Positions 32,963-47,149 of a DNA stretch of 64,000 bases are shown here, piece after piece. The position numbers and the translations under genes were made by a program. Location of the stretch: positions 33,632,501 through 33,696,500 of the forward strand of contig JAYKKT010000091.1 of assembly GCA_036023115.1 (NCBI GenBank), read 5' to 3'. Below the pieces are notes generated by a model, which was given only the letters and a program-made list of their open reading frames with translations, had not been told where the DNA came from and did no database searches. The DNA comes from Brasenia schreberi. Its lineage: Eukaryota; Streptophyta; Magnoliopsida; Nymphaeales; Cabombaceae. How positions within the stretch are numbered: the first letter of the stretch is position 1; every line of letters begins with the position of its first letter.

Positions 32963-35657
32963 ACTGATATAAATCCAAATCATAATATATGCTGATATCG
33001 CTAAGATTATTTTGATTGATGCAAATTTCGCAATTGGGGGGTCTCAACATAATTTGTTACCTCTTTTTGTGAAAAACACTTTGTAACCAACCTCGCTTTA
33101 AACTTGTCGATCTAACCATCGACCTTAGATTTCTTCTCGCTTTATTACCTCTTTCCTTCCTCTTGGTAAATTAGTCAACTCCTAGACTTGGTTTTTCTCA
33201 ATAGATTATATTTCTTCATTCATATCTTTTCCCAGTCTGACGATTCATATGAGTCAATAGCCTATTGATAAGTCAAGTTATCATTTAGCTCATCTACTAT
33301 CAAATTACATACTTTCTCCGTAAGGTGAGCGTCATAATCCTTCAAGTAGGACGATGTGACCCTAGGCCTTTTGTATCCACTTAAAGATTCGGTTTGTTCA
33401 AGAAGCTCATCAATGGGTTCAAAATATGATTGATCTAAACCTACTAGATCATCGACATAATTATCATCATTCTCAAGAATGTCATTCTTAGTTTTTTCTA
33501 AGAATTTTACATCCCTGATAGTTCTTATGATAAAACTGATATCCTTTAAGATATATGATAAATATGCATCTTAAGAACCTACTATCTAGCTTATCTCTAG
33601 ACTGGTCAAAAAAATTTACATAGAAAATAGACCTCCACCTCCTCAGATGACCTAAGTTTGGTTTTCTCTCAAACTATATCTCATATGGTGTAGATAATAC
33701 AATTTTACATGGTACTCTATTGAGTATATACACAGTTATACTTACTACTTCTCTCGAAAATATCCTTAGTAGAGAGGCATGATTAACTGTGACCTTATTA
33801 TGTTCATTAAAGTCCTGTTATATCTCTCTTCTACACCATTCTTTTGAGGTGTCCTAAGCATTGTATTTTGTTTTGCAATACCAAAGTCTTTCCAGAATTT
33901 CAAAAATTCTGCAGAGATATATTCTCCACCTCTATATGATCTCAAAACTTTGATTGTATGCCCCAATTGGTTATCTATTTCCTACTTATATTCTTTCAAT
34001 GCTTAAAGTGCCTCAGATTTATGTGATAAGAGATATATGTAAGTATATCTCGAGTAATCATCAATAAAGGTTATAAAATAAATATTGCCACGATGTGTTC
34101 TTACTCTAAATGGTCCACATAAATCGGTGTGAATTATCTCTAATAGGGTTGTTGCCCTAGTTACCTCTTTGAGAAATGATTTTCTAATCATTTTTCATTG
34201 TGTATAGGCTTCACACTTATTAAAAGTGTTATCATGAAAATTGGGCAATAAGTCAAAGTCGGTTAATTTTCTCTAACTTCTTTAGACTTATATGTCTCAA
34301 TCTTCTATGCCACACATTCACATCAATCACATAGACACTCTCAATATAAACAGAAGAGGAGCTTTCATTTTCATTAATGTTGAGTTTGAACAACCCATGA
34401 ACATCAAATAAAACAAAAATTGTTAACATATAATGTTTTCCCACAGTAACTTTCCTAAGAACAAACCTGACCTCAAACACTTTCTTTACTAACCTAGGGA
34501 CTGATACAAAATTGTGCCTAATAGAGGGTACAATTAATACATCAATGAGTACAATTGGTATGTCTTCTACAAAAATCCTAAAGGACCCAACTCCAAAAAT
34601 ATCAAAAAAAGTGTTGTTCCACATATATACTCGATGCTCGTCAGACTCATACTATTTCAAGTCCATTGCTCCATCTTTACTCTTTGATATGTGTCGAGTA
34701 GCTACAGAATCGATCTACAAACCAGTCATCGGACGGTCCATATAAAGGCACTCAGAAATCATGCAAATTATGTCCTACTTCTCCGTTGTACCGCATCGTT
34801 GGTTGTTATTATCATTGGTCTTTTTGTTGTAGCAATATCTTTTGTAGTACGTCATCTTACCACAGTTGAAGCACTTCACCCGAGAAACGGATTCTTATTA
34901 TTTCTTAAAATTTTGACCGCTCTATATTTTATTTTTACCAAATTTCTTATTTGGTTTTCTTTCTCCTGATTGTTCTTAGAGCTGACCCTAAATCATCTTG
35001 AGCAACTATCAATTTTTCTCTTTTATTCTTGTTTATATGTTCTTGTTTGATTGCTAGTTTCAATGGGAGTTTAGAAAGGGTAATATCAGGTCAAAGTCTT
35101 AGGGTTGTGGTTACCATGTTCCAAGAAGGGAAAAGACTATTTAGGATTGTAGATATTTGCATCGACTCAAGAATGACTGACTTAACTACAACCAGATCTC
35201 TAGCTATTACAAGCATTTGGTTTACATGTTCAACTATGTTGTCACCTTCTTTTGGTTAACATGTTCAATTACGTTATCACCTTCTTTTATTTTATAAGAA
35301 TTATACTTTTGAAGGAGTAATTGTACATGCAGCTTGACTGTAATATCATATTTAGTGGTCAGGGAATCAAATAATTCTTTTGCAGTTTCAAATTTCTCAA
35401 AGACCCTAATTAAGTCGTCTTCCATGTATGTCAACATTATGGTCCTAGCTATTGTGTATCCTTTAAAAATGTCTTATATCTTTCTCTTTCCTCGTGCATC
35501 ACAATTGGAGTAGGAGGTAAAATAGTTTCCTTCAATACATAAACAACTCCTTCTAAAGTTAAGGCCAATGGTATTCGTCTTTTCTAAGTTTGAAAATTTA
35601 AGTTATTTAACTTTTTGGTCTTTGCCAATTCAAATATGCAAATTCTAGAAGTCATTT
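32963..35657 (-). pseudogene. Copia gag-integrase-RT relic, 5' part
   Basis: Starting from ATG at 35,657 (MTSRICIFEL), minus-strand segments show gag (35,234-35,437, with TYMEDDLIRVFEKFETAKEL) and a zinc-knuckle area near 34,850. They continue with the protease/pre-integrase part (34,253-34,624, with SFRIFVEDIPIVL), integrase (34,003-34,191, with FITFIDDYSRYTYIYLL; 33,766-33,966, with QKNGVEERYNRTL) and the RT N-terminal part to 32,963. Several stops and frameshifts interrupt it. Unlike copies A-C at 8.7-16 kb, this element retains the gag and protease regions. Confidence 0.8.
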
Positions 35658-36721
35658 TCCTTTCTAAACTTTTGGCAAAGACAACAAGTAGACAATATAT
35701 ACATTTTAAGATAGAAAACATAAAAGCATGCAAATGGATTTACATAAGACATTTCATAAAGAACCACAAAATTTAGCCAGACATCTAAATGCAATATCCA
35801 CAAGTTTAAAGTACTAAACAGTAAATATATCAGGAGTCTATACTGCAATTTATTTAACCTACAAGTATCATTCTGAAAATACTATAAAAACTGGGGAGTA
35901 AATATTCTCAAGCACCGTTCTGCAATTTATTTAACCTGTAGATACTATTCTGAAAAAATTGTAAAAACTAGCACTAAATGTGAATAGATACTGTTCTGAC
36001 ATTTCTCACAAAGTACAAGAGTATTTTTGTACTTTTCTAGGATGGTATAACAGATATTTAGTAAAGCTGAAAGGGCTATATCTGTAAAATCACCAAAAAC
36101 CCAAGTTATGAAATTCCTTGAAATGTCTAGGGGCAAAATAGTAAAACTATACTCTAGTATTTTGTAGTTTCAAGAGCTATCAGAGGGCAAAAATAACTTT
36201 TCACTCCAAAATATTTAAACATTTCAATAATTTTGCCTCTTGATATTTCATAATTTCTATTTTCGTGAAGGGCAAAACGATCATTTCACATCCTAAAATT
36301 ATACCTCTTCTATCACCTCCTATGAGTCGTGGCCATCGCCCTTCCCCATCCATTCTTTCTCCGGCCTTTTATTACTTCGGCCTTTTTTGCCTTTGACGTT
36401 TTCTGCCTCTAGCGTTTTCTGTCTCTAACCTTTTCTGCTTTCGACCTTTTACAGCCTTGTCTTGGCCTTTGGCCACCTCGACTTAGCCTATGTTTTGTTC
36501 AAGTTGTGTCTTTCAAGCACTCGACCAGCCTTAGGTCATCTTCATCTCGTGGCTTATGGCTGCCTTGCTTCCATTTTCTCTTTTTCCCTCTTTTCTTTTT
36601 AAAAAATTTGTTTACACCGAAAAACTTTGTATAACTTCTCTCTAACAGTGTTTTTTTTTATTTGCAAAACCGCGTACCTATTGTCGTTGCCGTAGAGCTC
36701 GAAACTAACTATGATACCAAA
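35658..36721 (-). other. Copia untranslated leader
   Basis: Sequence between the 5' LTR and gag start of the minus-strand Copia. It contains the primer-binding site TGGTATCAT beside the LTR (about 36,711-36,719) and a C/T-rich, repetitive stretch at about 36,330-36,480. No gene is supported. Confidence 0.6.
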
Positions 36722-37165
36722 TGTTGGAGATGACCAAGGTTGCCAAAGCGATTTGATGTTCGGTTGTTTTTGTAGCGGAAGCCGTCTATCTCCTTTGGTT
36801 TCTTCTTTCCTGGTTGTTGTTTTCGTGTATATTGTTTGTATAATAGAATAAGAAAACATATAGTGTGCATGTTTTCTACGTAACCCAGGGTTTTCTCAAA
36901 AAATCTCACTTTTCTGTACAGATTTCTCTGTATTTATATATGGCTTTCCATCTTTTGAGTTTACTGCTTTGGCCTTTTCTTTTTAACAACTATATTCGCC
37001 TTTATTCGGGAGATGCGTGTATCTTTTGTAAAACAGAAAATTAGTTTTAAAGACTTTTAGTTTTTGAAATATATGATCTCATGAAATTCGAGAAGAGGGT
37101 CCTCCTTCCCACATTTCATGGTCATTGTTAGTAATGGGGCAGAGTGGACATCCACTACTTATACA
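36722..37165 (-). repeat. Copia 5' LTR (minus-strand element)
   Basis: Read on the minus strand it starts TGTATAAGTAGTGGATG and ends CATCTCCAACA, followed by TT and the primer-binding site TGGTATCAT. Length is 444 bp. It aligns along its length with 27,772-28,256 with many substitutions, so the Copia insertion is much older than the LINE inside it. Confidence 0.85.
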
Positions 37166-40100
37166 CACCTGTTATGAGGCAATCAACTGCCACTACTGCC
37201 ACCTTCAGCGTCACAATAGTATTACAGTTACCGTATCTGGACATGGCCGGTTCCAAAAGAACCTTGAATGGGAACAGAGCTAGTCCCTCCTCCAACTCTA
37301 GGTCTAGTTTTGGTTCTCTGCTTCTGGGTTGGGCTTAGTTTTAGTTTCATTTTAATATTTTATGAAATGAAGTTGAGATTTTAAGACCGAATAAAAATGG
37401 AACCACAATTTCCGGAATGCCAATCTTCAGTGATAGAAAAGATTGGATTCGGCACAGCCCTTATTAACCACGCATATTGTGTATAAGCTGGACATGGTTA
37501 ATTCGTATATAACTGTGTACAACACATTATGAAATTTCATTGTATACAACACACAATTTTGGACGGAGAAAATGCACCACGGCTTTGTCTTGATTAAGAA
37601 ATCCCTTGGATTCCACTAGTATCTGTTCTAGTTCAGGAACAGACAGTGAACGGTGGAGTTCCTGGTTGCAGTTCAGTTTAAGTTCTAGTTCCCATAGTTT
37701 TGGTTTCAGGGGTGGTTCGGGTCCAGTTCAACCAGCCGTGCATGGCCTAAACCTCTAACTGCATGCACATCATCTATCACCTCCACCAGTCACCCCATGG
37801 TCCATACCATCATCCTTCACCGCCTTCACCATTGCTGTCACAAATTGTTGCTATCTATCATCACGATCATTATCAACCACAACTTGACACTTCTACCAGT
37901 GCTGTTTTTCTACATTTCTTTTTCTTGTAAAATAAATTCCCAGCATTATCAGAATAGGCATTAAGTTCCAAAGCAAATTAACTTTTCTATGCCCTGATTA
38001 GTCCTGTATAACACCATTTTGTGAAATTACTGATACGGATCATATTACAGTTGCAATCATTAAACATAGGGAAATGCGTCAATAAGTTTTCGGTGTTTTC
38101 TCTCCCAAATCCACCACTCCCTTCAAGCTAATCCCAAGTTCATCCATCAGGTTAGATAGCTCTGCTAATATCTGACGCCAGAGCTTGTGGAAGACCCCTA
38201 CAGTTTGAGGCTTTAGAGACCCACCTCTATTGTGGCTTCTTCCAGTTCACCGTGTTATCCTCTGTTGGTGCCAAAGAGGCAAAGACCCGTATTCTCTTCT
38301 ATTTTGTTCAAAGAAAACAGCATGCATCTACTTGAACATTCTTCTTCTTCACTAACAAAATGTACTTGTCCTTAGGATTTCTTTATCATAATTAAGTGTT
38401 AATTAATTACGTGTCATCGAACACCTGGCCAACTTTGTAACTCGTATCCCCTACCAATATAATATCTTTTAGAAACTCTTGTAAATCAAAAGTTGGTGTT
38501 AAGCAGATCTCTACAAATTAGTACCCATTCAACGCTGTAACACACAATGAGAACAAAATGCCCCAAAACTACCATTCTTGGGTACCCGATGACCAAGACC
38601 ATGCCCAACCTCCGTGAATAGACCACTATTAACGGCCAGGATCAGATTGACCCATCCATGTCCTTTTTTAGAAAAAGAGACCTGTTCAGATAGAGATCGT
38701 ATAATATACGTTGAATGTATAGCAGAAAAATATAATAAAACTTTACATCTGTGTGTGTGTGGTCATGGTCAGCAGTGAGCAAAAAATGGTTCTTTTGAGC
38801 AAATGCACGTAAGGGATGTGTTGCAAATTCAAAGCAGGGCAGATGAGCTGCCTTTCACGTAAATCAAATTCTGCATGATTGCAGAGAATATAGAAATGTA
38901 AACGAATAGCAATAAACAATTGAGGGAAGAGATAAGAGGAGAAGCTACCAACCGAAAGAAGACGAAGGCAGACGAAGGGCGCACGGGAACCCATCATGCC
39001 AGACTATCTCTCCTTTTGCTTCTCCTTCCGGGTTTCGCGGTGACCGCGGCCCCACCCTGCCTCAACTTCAGCCAACCCCTTCGGACTCTTATTCACAATA
39101 CTTCGTGCGCGGGCGTCACCGTCGGCTCCGCCCTCTCCGAGGGCGCTGGTACGATCTTTCCTGCCCCATGCAAGCCTCGGATATCACAAAAACCACGCCT
39201 TTCAGAGCTGTTGCCCTTGCTTGATTCTACTCTTTCGCTTTCGCTTTGCTTTGTTTCTTTCATTCCTTTCTGCCTCTCCTCTCCTGCTTTGTTTCTTTTC
39301 AATCCTTTCTGCCTGCCATGGCTTCCAAGTGGCACGAACTGGCGGTAGTAGCATGGGTTTCAGCGGGAACTGCGGTTTTCAGTAGACAGAAATCTGGCGC
39401 ATTGTACGAGAGAGACCTTTGAACCGTATTTCAGGGGGCATCATGATCTATGTCTGCCATTGTCTTCAGCAGCTTTGCGTAACCCATCCTCCAGTGTCCT
39501 TTTTCTCTTGAAAGCTGTTCTCTCTCTCTCTCTGTGTGAGAGAGTTTTGTGAGAAAGAAGTACGTCCAAGAAAAATCGTTAAAAAAAGAAGAGTACGCCC
39601 AAGAAGATGAGGATCATTATTGTTGAAAGCAAAATCAATCAGCAAAAAGAAGAAAAGAGAACTACGAGGCATAAATGGCGGATCTGAGTGCAAACTCTAT
39701 TCTCTGAATTTTATATCTAGCGTTTAGCATCGTCGAAGTTTGTGAATAGGGAACTTTGAGCAACCTCTGATCCGTCAATGTACCCAACGATACATATGAC
39801 ATAGCTATCAAACCTCTGATCACTTGTCTCACCAGGATCATCGATGGTGGACAATGTTATTATTCCATTGGACAAAGTAAGACGCAATTTATTTATCAAA
39901 ATAATATGGTCCAAGCAGGACACTAGATACACCATGTTTTTCATCTCCAACGTGGTTTCGGATGTTTGAAGAGGCCATTTTCTATGCACTGCTGTTTCAT
40001 GATCTTCCAGATGCAAGGCACAGCCATCTCGAGAAATATTGAATTAGTGGCTATTGTACTATCCAAAGCAAACTAATTAAGTAGGGCCGCCAACATGGAG

Positions 40101-40950
40101 TTTAGATCGCCACCAAGCTCAATATTAAAAATCAATTACTTGTTGCGCAGTGAATACCTCGTTCTCAAAAGAAAATGACCTTGCTGCAAGGGGATTTTAA
40201 GAATACCCCTACCTTTTAGACCCCATGTGTTTTCTTATATTGGCAAGCTTTGCTAACCATCTAGAGCTCAATTAGCTGCTACGTTTAATGAGTTTTACTT
40301 GAGGCATTTTGGTGAGACTCTCCTCCAACCAGGCGAAACCGAGTCCATTTGGCTAACATACATACCAGGTCGATATATAGGTCTCAAGTGGGACTGGCTT
40401 TCAATATGATGGAACAACCCATAGAGATCAAATGTAAATTCAACACAATCGGGAGTATATATATAGTTAAATGTTCAATGGAAAGTTGCCTGAATAAGTA
40501 ATTCCAGTCGATTCAGACAATTACCCAAAAGATCTAAACCAAAAAGCTTATTAAGCAAAGGTTCATCAGTTCCAAAACCATAATACCTGACTGTGATAAG
40601 CATTCTTATTCATATGGAACCACCAAATACTATGACCAACCATGCATATGATATGAATGCAGTTCAGTAAAGGAAAAAAAAGTTGCGATATATATGAACG
40701 TCTCCTCTGCTCTCCGCTTGGCATGTCAAAAGGATTTACTTATTTTGCTTGCATTTCCTGCTGCCATTTAAACAAAAGATGGTTGACTATCGAACCACTA
40801 GATACCTCATATAGAAAGAAGGCTGCATACATATCGACAACTATCGTATTGTACAGATGCAGTTTCGTCATGAGGGCTTATTTTTGACGTCTGCAGGATG
40901 GTGATTGGGGAGCTGAAGATACAGAAATAAGGGCTCACCGAGAAAGAGGC
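37166..40950. other. Intergenic DNA with dispersed repeats and a GC-richer island
   Basis: AACCGG-rich repeat fragments lie at about 37,235-37,345 and 37,610-37,750. About 38,950-39,350 is visibly richer in G and C, with CT-rich runs and open frames on both strands. A 34-codon frame begins at 39,319 with a good ATG context. None has a recognisable domain. The minus-strand open frame 39,717-40,016 likewise has no recognised match. CT and TG runs occur at 38,752 and 39,520. Confidence 0.4.
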
Positions 40951-41005
40951 GGTGGAAAAAGTTTGATTCTCACGCTGTGGTGGTGAGTTTAATTCTCGGT
41001 GAGGT
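40936..41005. repeat. Imperfect hairpin near the BEL1-like gene 3' end
   Basis: The arm ctcaccgagaa near 40,936 is complementary to ttctcggtgag near 40,993. The sequence between also contains 'gattctcac' and 'gtgagttta' words that could pair. It may be a small foldback element or a 3'-flank structure of the adjacent gene. Confidence 0.4.
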
Positions 41006-41092
41006 GCATGCGTGTGTGCATGTTAGGCTTCGGCCTCCCTCTGTAGCCCATAAAAGCAAACGGGAAAAAGAAACGGAATATCTCTGTATTTA

Positions 41093-41098
41093 ATTTAT
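41093..41098 (-). terminator. Candidate polyadenylation signal of BEL1-like gene
   Basis: On the minus strand, AATAAA occurs in the context ataataaattaa, roughly 210 bases past the stop codon. It is the first canonical signal noticed after the stop. The actual cleavage site is not determined. Confidence 0.4.
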
Positions 41099-41308
41099 TA
41101 TAAAGCTTGGCATATAACATAAATCGATGCACAAAATTTGCTACAGCCCTTGGAGCGCTCTCAGGTCTGGCAACAAGCAAACCTAACCTCTCCTTTACGC
41201 CAAAGATTGGACCCGCTTTCCTTTGCAAAAGATAACATGGCTAACCACCCTGATCACATGAGCAGCTAAACTCTTCAGCAAGCTTTACGTGGCTTTCATT
41301 AATTAGCT

Positions 41309-42053
41309 TCATTGCAGCATATCATCGTTTCCGATATTGATATTTGCATAATCTTTTTGCATTACTTCGTTGTGCATAAGCCCCAACGTCAAAGACACAG
41401 CCCCAAGCCCACCAACATTCACATCATGCTGATTGAAATCCAAGGAGTCGGTACCAATTTCTGGAAAATTACTATTTTGCTTCATCACTAGATCATTCAG
41501 TTGAATGTTTCCATCACCGATTACCGGCATGTCATTGATCCCTGGTCCGGTATTCTGCCTGCTGTAGCTCAATCCCTCCTGAATTTGCAGACCTTCCGTC
41601 GATGTGCTTTGCCTTGTCATAACACTGGGGTTTTGGTTGATTAGATCGTTAGGAGCATTGAGGTTGGTATCCGAGGACTTTTGGGTTTCCAGCATGTGAA
41701 TCTCTTCCACCATAGGCTTCCATATTCTCACTCTTGCATTGATAAACCAATTGGAAACCTTGAAGTAACATATACACTGGTTATGATCACAGAATCACGT
41801 TTTGAAAATGCAAAATGTGTTGTGTTTCTGACATGGGTACCTGATTTCTGGAAAGACCTGTTTGGGAAGCCAGCATATGCTTATCACTATCAGTCGGGTA
41901 CCTGTGTCGGTTAAAATTCACTTGTTAGGCACCCAAATGACTTGATTCTGAACGGGTCATCGAATTGCCAAGTTCATAACTGCATCATGGCATCGGTCTA
42001 TCGCATAGAAATACTAGCAAAACCAAACGCCAAATGGCAATGTGTGTTGTGTG

Positions 42054-42090
<37 letters not shown>

Positions 42091-45000
42091 TTGTTAAACT
42101 CCCTTTCATGCCAATTAGATCTTCTAAAACAAGCAAAAGTTAAAAAGTATGTAATGGTTGTTTACTTTTTCCGACAAGCAACCTTCATCTTTGTTTTTTT
42201 TTTCTACACCAGCTTTTCAATGGAGATCGAGAAGTATGAACAGGAGTCCAGGAATTCTCATTCATTACATGTATGTATATGTATATGTACATGATGCAGC
42301 ATCCTGTTAGCAAAATGGATGACTAAACGACATATATGTATGTTTATAATATATATAACTTCTCCGAATGTAGATGGTTTAATGCTTGATTCAAGGTGAA
42401 TAATATCTGTGCTCCATAAAAAAAGGACAAAAGCAAGTGCAGGCTGCAGAAGTCAGGGAAAACAAGAATAGAACCAGTTTCAGCTGATCTCTCCCAAATT
42501 CTTCCTATAAAAATAGAGAATCACTATCGATAAAAAGATGATTTGCAATATTTCAAGTTGTTAACTTTTGACCAAAATAATATCTCATTCTTGGACAAAG
42601 CGCTTTCCAAGTAATGCACATTATGGCTTACTGTGCTCCTCTAATAATTCTAGTGGTTTGTGAAGAAAACGGGTCCAGCAGATCAAAGAAAGCTCCAGGT
42701 CAAAGAGAAAAGGCAACATGGGAAGTCACCTTTCCGAAAAGAATACATATACTAATGTCACACAAATGATAATGATAATGAGAGTAAATTAAGTCACTCA
42801 CGGGTGAAGGAAATGCTCAAATAGCCATGCTCTGAGTACAGAAACAGCTCGTTCAGGGAGACCTCTTTGTGGACGCCAAACAGGCTGATGTTGATCATCT
42901 GGATAGGCTCTCTGCTGCCGGAGAGATTGGTCAATGAATTTAAATTTTTTAGGCTCACCTTTGCTATCAAAGGAAGTATTGGGGTCATCGCCAAGGGCTC
43001 TGCTGATGTCTTGCAGCTGGCCATTAATAATATGTTTAAGAAATCTGAAATGCTTTGAAATTATCTTCATAGCATAGGATATATAAGGAGTTGCTGTGCT
43101 AAGACCTGAAACTGACTGAAATGATGACAAAACCATCTTTATCTGCTGATTGTAGTAGTCGTATCTTCTTATTACCTGCATCAAGCAAATTATCCCATTT
43201 GAATCGTCAATTTTATACTAAAAGAGAACACACAAGACACTCGCACAAACATTTACTAATTACTATTTTACGGCCATGAAAGCATTGGCATTGTGAGATG
43301 CATTATTGCAAAAATTGCAGCGGAAAAGATGCCATGAACAGTAATGTTAGACAAAGAACCACTCCCGCCACCACTGCAAAACCTGATCTTTGTCTTTTTA
43401 GAAGCACGAAGGGAAACTATTTAAATGCTTCATACTTTTCCATCTCTGAGAACAAAATGCTTTTTAGCTTTTACAAGTCACAAAATAAAAGCCCGCTACT
43501 TGTTTCGAGATCGAGGTGTATGATGTTGCTTATGCTATCACCTATGAACTGAGCCTCATACAACAGGATTGAACCATGCGTCTCTCAAAGACCTCTATGA
43601 CACATGTCTGAAAACTTACATGAAATACTTGGAATAATAAAACTGGATACCTTTTTACTTGTTCTAGAAGACTAACAAAGTATCTAATGTCAAGTCACAA
43701 AAACCAGCCAAACACATCTATTGCTCATTGAGATAAGAAAAGTAGGCACAAGGCCTACTTGAAGAACAGTAGCCTTAGAATAATGACTGCAGCCATGAAG
43801 TAGATGTTTGAAATTTTAAATCAGTTAGCCAACATCAAGTATATCAGGGAAGGAAACCAAAAAAGAAAAGCAGGTGATGATATACACATAAATGCATGGT
43901 TTTAGATAGTTATGGTATCACAACAAAACCATCTGGAGAAATGAACTTGAACAATTTTAATTAGATCTGTAACAGATTTTGCTTCTCTACCCTGAGTTCA
44001 GCTGAGTTTCAGACAATTCGATGTTTCTCAAGCTCCTTTAACTGCTTAGGCATACGCTACCATTTTCAATTACCATGATTAGTTTGTATTGCTTCATTGC
44101 TTTCAATCACTAATCGTAAAACGTTACCAACACATTTGAAGGAGATAATAGTGAAATAGAAGCATTAAACGTGTCCTCTCTTTTCTTTGTTATCTTTAAG
44201 TCTATTTACACGTTACCATGTACTTTCCATTTTTTTTTCACAACCGCATGAAGAAATTGGCTTTGTGCTTTCCCTTAATCCAAACAAGCGGATAATATAT
44301 CTGTCAAGATCTAGTAACACTTTGTAGAACACATGGCATAAGGATAGATCATTATCTTTGATAATCTTCAAACAGTTCATAACACATGAGAAAGGATATC
44401 AAACACAAGGATGCTTTCTTAAGAGATGCCGAAGCTAGAGACTAGATCAGTCAATTGCAAATGCCACAAAAGAAAATGAATACATCGAATTTGACCTATA
44501 GGTCAATCAAACAAAGATGTGTTTTAGCGCATTCATCATAAATAACTTCTCTCAAAGGGCTTAGAAAACAATTCATGTTGGCCTTCCACTGCAACTCATA
44601 AAAGAGTGGTTTTGTTAATGTGTAACCAGCGGGAGTGAACAGTAAATATTGTCCACTGCAGCCCCCTAAAGCAGAAAGAAAACATGGAATTACCTCATCG
44701 AGCATGGTCACAAGCGTCATCCTTTTCTGCTGATAACCAATGTGAAGTGCTTGAGGAACCACATCAGACGTGACATCTTCAATAGGTAAGGAGGATGAGG
44801 TTCCTACCACAGAAGATGAGCATAAACTGCCTTGAATATCAACCGCATCACAAGAAATTGACTCAACTTGCAGATCTGCCCTTGTCGAGAAACTCCCAAC
44901 ATGGTGATGACGAAACTCCCGTCCTCCGCTAACAAATTCATCCAAGAGCAGCTGTGCTGGACTTGAAAATTTAGATCGATTCAAGATGGTAGAATATCCC

Positions 45001-45974
45001 GTAAAAGGTCCAAGAGGTCCACTGGCGCTATGTCCTCCTGAGGATGAGCTAACATTGCATCCAACGGTGTTTGAATACTCTTTACCACTAAGACCAAATG
45101 GTCTTCCTGTTGGTTCAAGATCATTAGCAAATTGCCTATGACACAACGTGTCTAAGTTTCTTTTCAATTCTTCAGTACAATGATGACTATCAACATCCAT
45201 ATGTTGGACCTCTTGACATCCATATCTCGCATCAAATTGACAAGCTCGCAATTCAGCAGATGGAATCGAACTAAGTGATAGAGATAGGCCAGATCGGCCA
45301 TTTGTGTCCAAACCAAGGTTGGCAGAAAGTTGTTCATTTGCATAACCTGCAGCTTCAGCCTTTCTTGACATATAATGATCCCAACCAGGAAGGGTGTGTA
45401 ATTTAGAAGATGTTATAGGATTTCCCAAGCTTGAACGTAACACATGCCCTCCAATATCCTCTAACGACAGGTGAGAAGCTTCGGTATGGAGATTGCCTGA
45501 TGGGTGAGCCCCCATCATGGAGGAATGAAATGCAGAATAATCAACGGATGCTTCCTGATAAGGCTTGTGTCTATCTTGACAATGAATGCCACTACCGGAT
45601 GATGAGTCTATATCTGTATACACATTGGGATACGCAGTATTCCTAAAATAAAGCTGCCTAGATGGCTCAGTGCTATGTCCACCAACAATCATAGGCATCG
45701 ATAATAAAGTGTAGTTAGCAAACGTAGCATTCGGGTCACAGCCCGAGCCATCAACGCAGTTCACATTCCAAATTGTGGCGTTCTGCGAGCTTGCATCTTT
45801 CCAACTGCTTGAACTATGAGCGCCATACGACGATTTAGCACAAGGGAATGAATATGAAATGGGCATCGGAGTGCTTACAAATGATTCAGTTGCGTTCGAC
45901 CGACTATCTTCCTTTTGTTGAGACAGTAAAACCTGATCACTTAAGGGGAAACTATTATTTTCAGAATGAAACAT
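41309..45974 (-). CDS. BEL1-like homeodomain transcription factor
   Basis: Four coding exons were placed from GT/AG sites in consistent phase: 45,974-44,694, 43,175-42,802, 41,901-41,841 (the 61-bp exon typical of TALE homeobox genes) and 41,758-41,309. They total 2,166 bases, or 721 residues. A GLSLSLSS motif lies at 229-236, the SKY-type region ([21 protein letters not shown]) at 327-347, the BELL helix region from [15 protein letters not shown] (424-438) to about 487, and the homeodomain from about 526 to 588. The homeodomain has the proline-tyrosine-proline TALE loop (PYPTD) and helix 3 [17 protein letters not shown]-terminal VSLTLGL motif is at 693-699. Proteins of this family act in the nucleus and pair with KNOX homeodomain proteins through SKY/BELL to control meristem and organ patterning. 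The exact subgroup was not assigned. Introns are 1,518, 900 and 82 bp. The gene looks intact. Confidence 0.93.
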
Positions 45975-47095
45975 CTTCTGTCAACAAACTTGATAGGCAC
46001 CCAAAATCGATGAGAACTATATAGTTCTGAAAAAGCCTACCATTTAGAAAACAATCACTCGGCCATCAAATGCTAGTTGGAAACGGAATAGGTACATTTC
46101 GCCCAAATCAAACTGTCAAACGTTGCAGCTTTTCTATGCAACATGTGATATCGAGAACATCATGTTAATCCAAAGAAGGGAAACTCTGGTATATCCGTAG
46201 CTGATGTATCCTTAACTTGGCATGAAGGCAAAGACTTGTAGTAACACAGATACGGACAATATAATACGTACAGTACTTATACCGTGAGTAACCAAAAGAA
46301 ATCGTGATCTTCTCTCTGTTAGAAGCTTCTTTGAGAGAGATTTTCTCACTGAAATAGTTGCCAGAAGCTGAGCAAGAACACTCAGGTTGGAACCTCCCAC
46401 TATTAAGAGCTCCAGGAACAGCCACCTCCACAGCTAGAAACCCTATACGTCCACAAAAAAGATCTCTTGAAGTTAAACGAAAACACCGGGGGAAGAAACC
46501 ACAGAATCACGATGGCAATTTATCCTCGTCACAACCATCTTAGTTTTCAAAAGCCTAGAGTATTTTTTATCATAATACTGAACTGGAAATGATTGTGTGC
46601 ATTACGCGTATACCAGCTCCAAGAATGCATTAAATAAATATGATTCAAAAAGGTTAATTGCCTAAAATCAAGTAAAAACTGTAGGAGAATCCACAAATCA
46701 CAATGTTTATGAAAAATTCCAAATTTTAACCACCCTTTTAGAAAGTCTAAAGGATTCTAAATCACAATCTGAATATGTCAAAGAAATAGATTTCCGACGT
46801 ATATAAGCGAGAATGCATGCTCTATATGAATAGGCGACCATGTGAACATCTTTTCAATATTCCTAGAGGAACCTGCAGTAGAAACCATGCCTTCTTTGCT
46901 TTAGTGAAGAGGAATCTCGATAAAATAATTATCGAAAGGAGATACTAGATTGACTAGATCCCGTGAAGCTTACGTCGGTTCAGTGCATAGATATCGAGAA
47001 AACACATCTCAGGAATGATTAACCGATGTTCTCATTCTATACCTCGAGGCGATAACGAAAGAGAAAGGATATCAAAACAATAAATAAATAAATAA

Positions 47096-47149
<54 letters not shown>

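Larger units (their letters stand above)
27772..37165 (-). mobile_element. Copia LTR retrotransposon interrupted by an RTE LINE
   Basis: LTRs lie at 36,722-37,165 (5') and 27,772-28,256 (3'). A primer-binding site, TGGTATCAT, is next to the 5' LTR, and a polypurine tract is next to the 3' LTR. Read from right to left, the order is a leader of about 1 kb, gag from 35,657, zinc-knuckle region near 34,850, GAG-pre-integrase, integrase, RT, RNase H. The LINE at 29,681-32,946 sits inside RT. The five bases outside the two LTRs (cacct and cgcca, plus strand) do not match, so the target duplication is lost or the ends are rearranged. PPT and protein similarity place it in the same family as the plus-strand elements at 8.3-16.6 and 50.3-55.7 kb. 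Confidence 0.85.

Noticed and set aside
27767..37170. A target-site duplication for the minus-strand Copia element
   Set aside because: The five bases outside each LTR differ, so none is claimed.
38920..39348. Open frames on both strands in the GC-richer island
   Set aside because: Low-complexity Leu/Ser/Pro runs and no recognisable domain; both strands are equally open because of composition.
39717..40016. Minus-strand 99-codon frame
   Set aside because: Protein-like in places but no family recognised and no exon context; noted only as intergenic.
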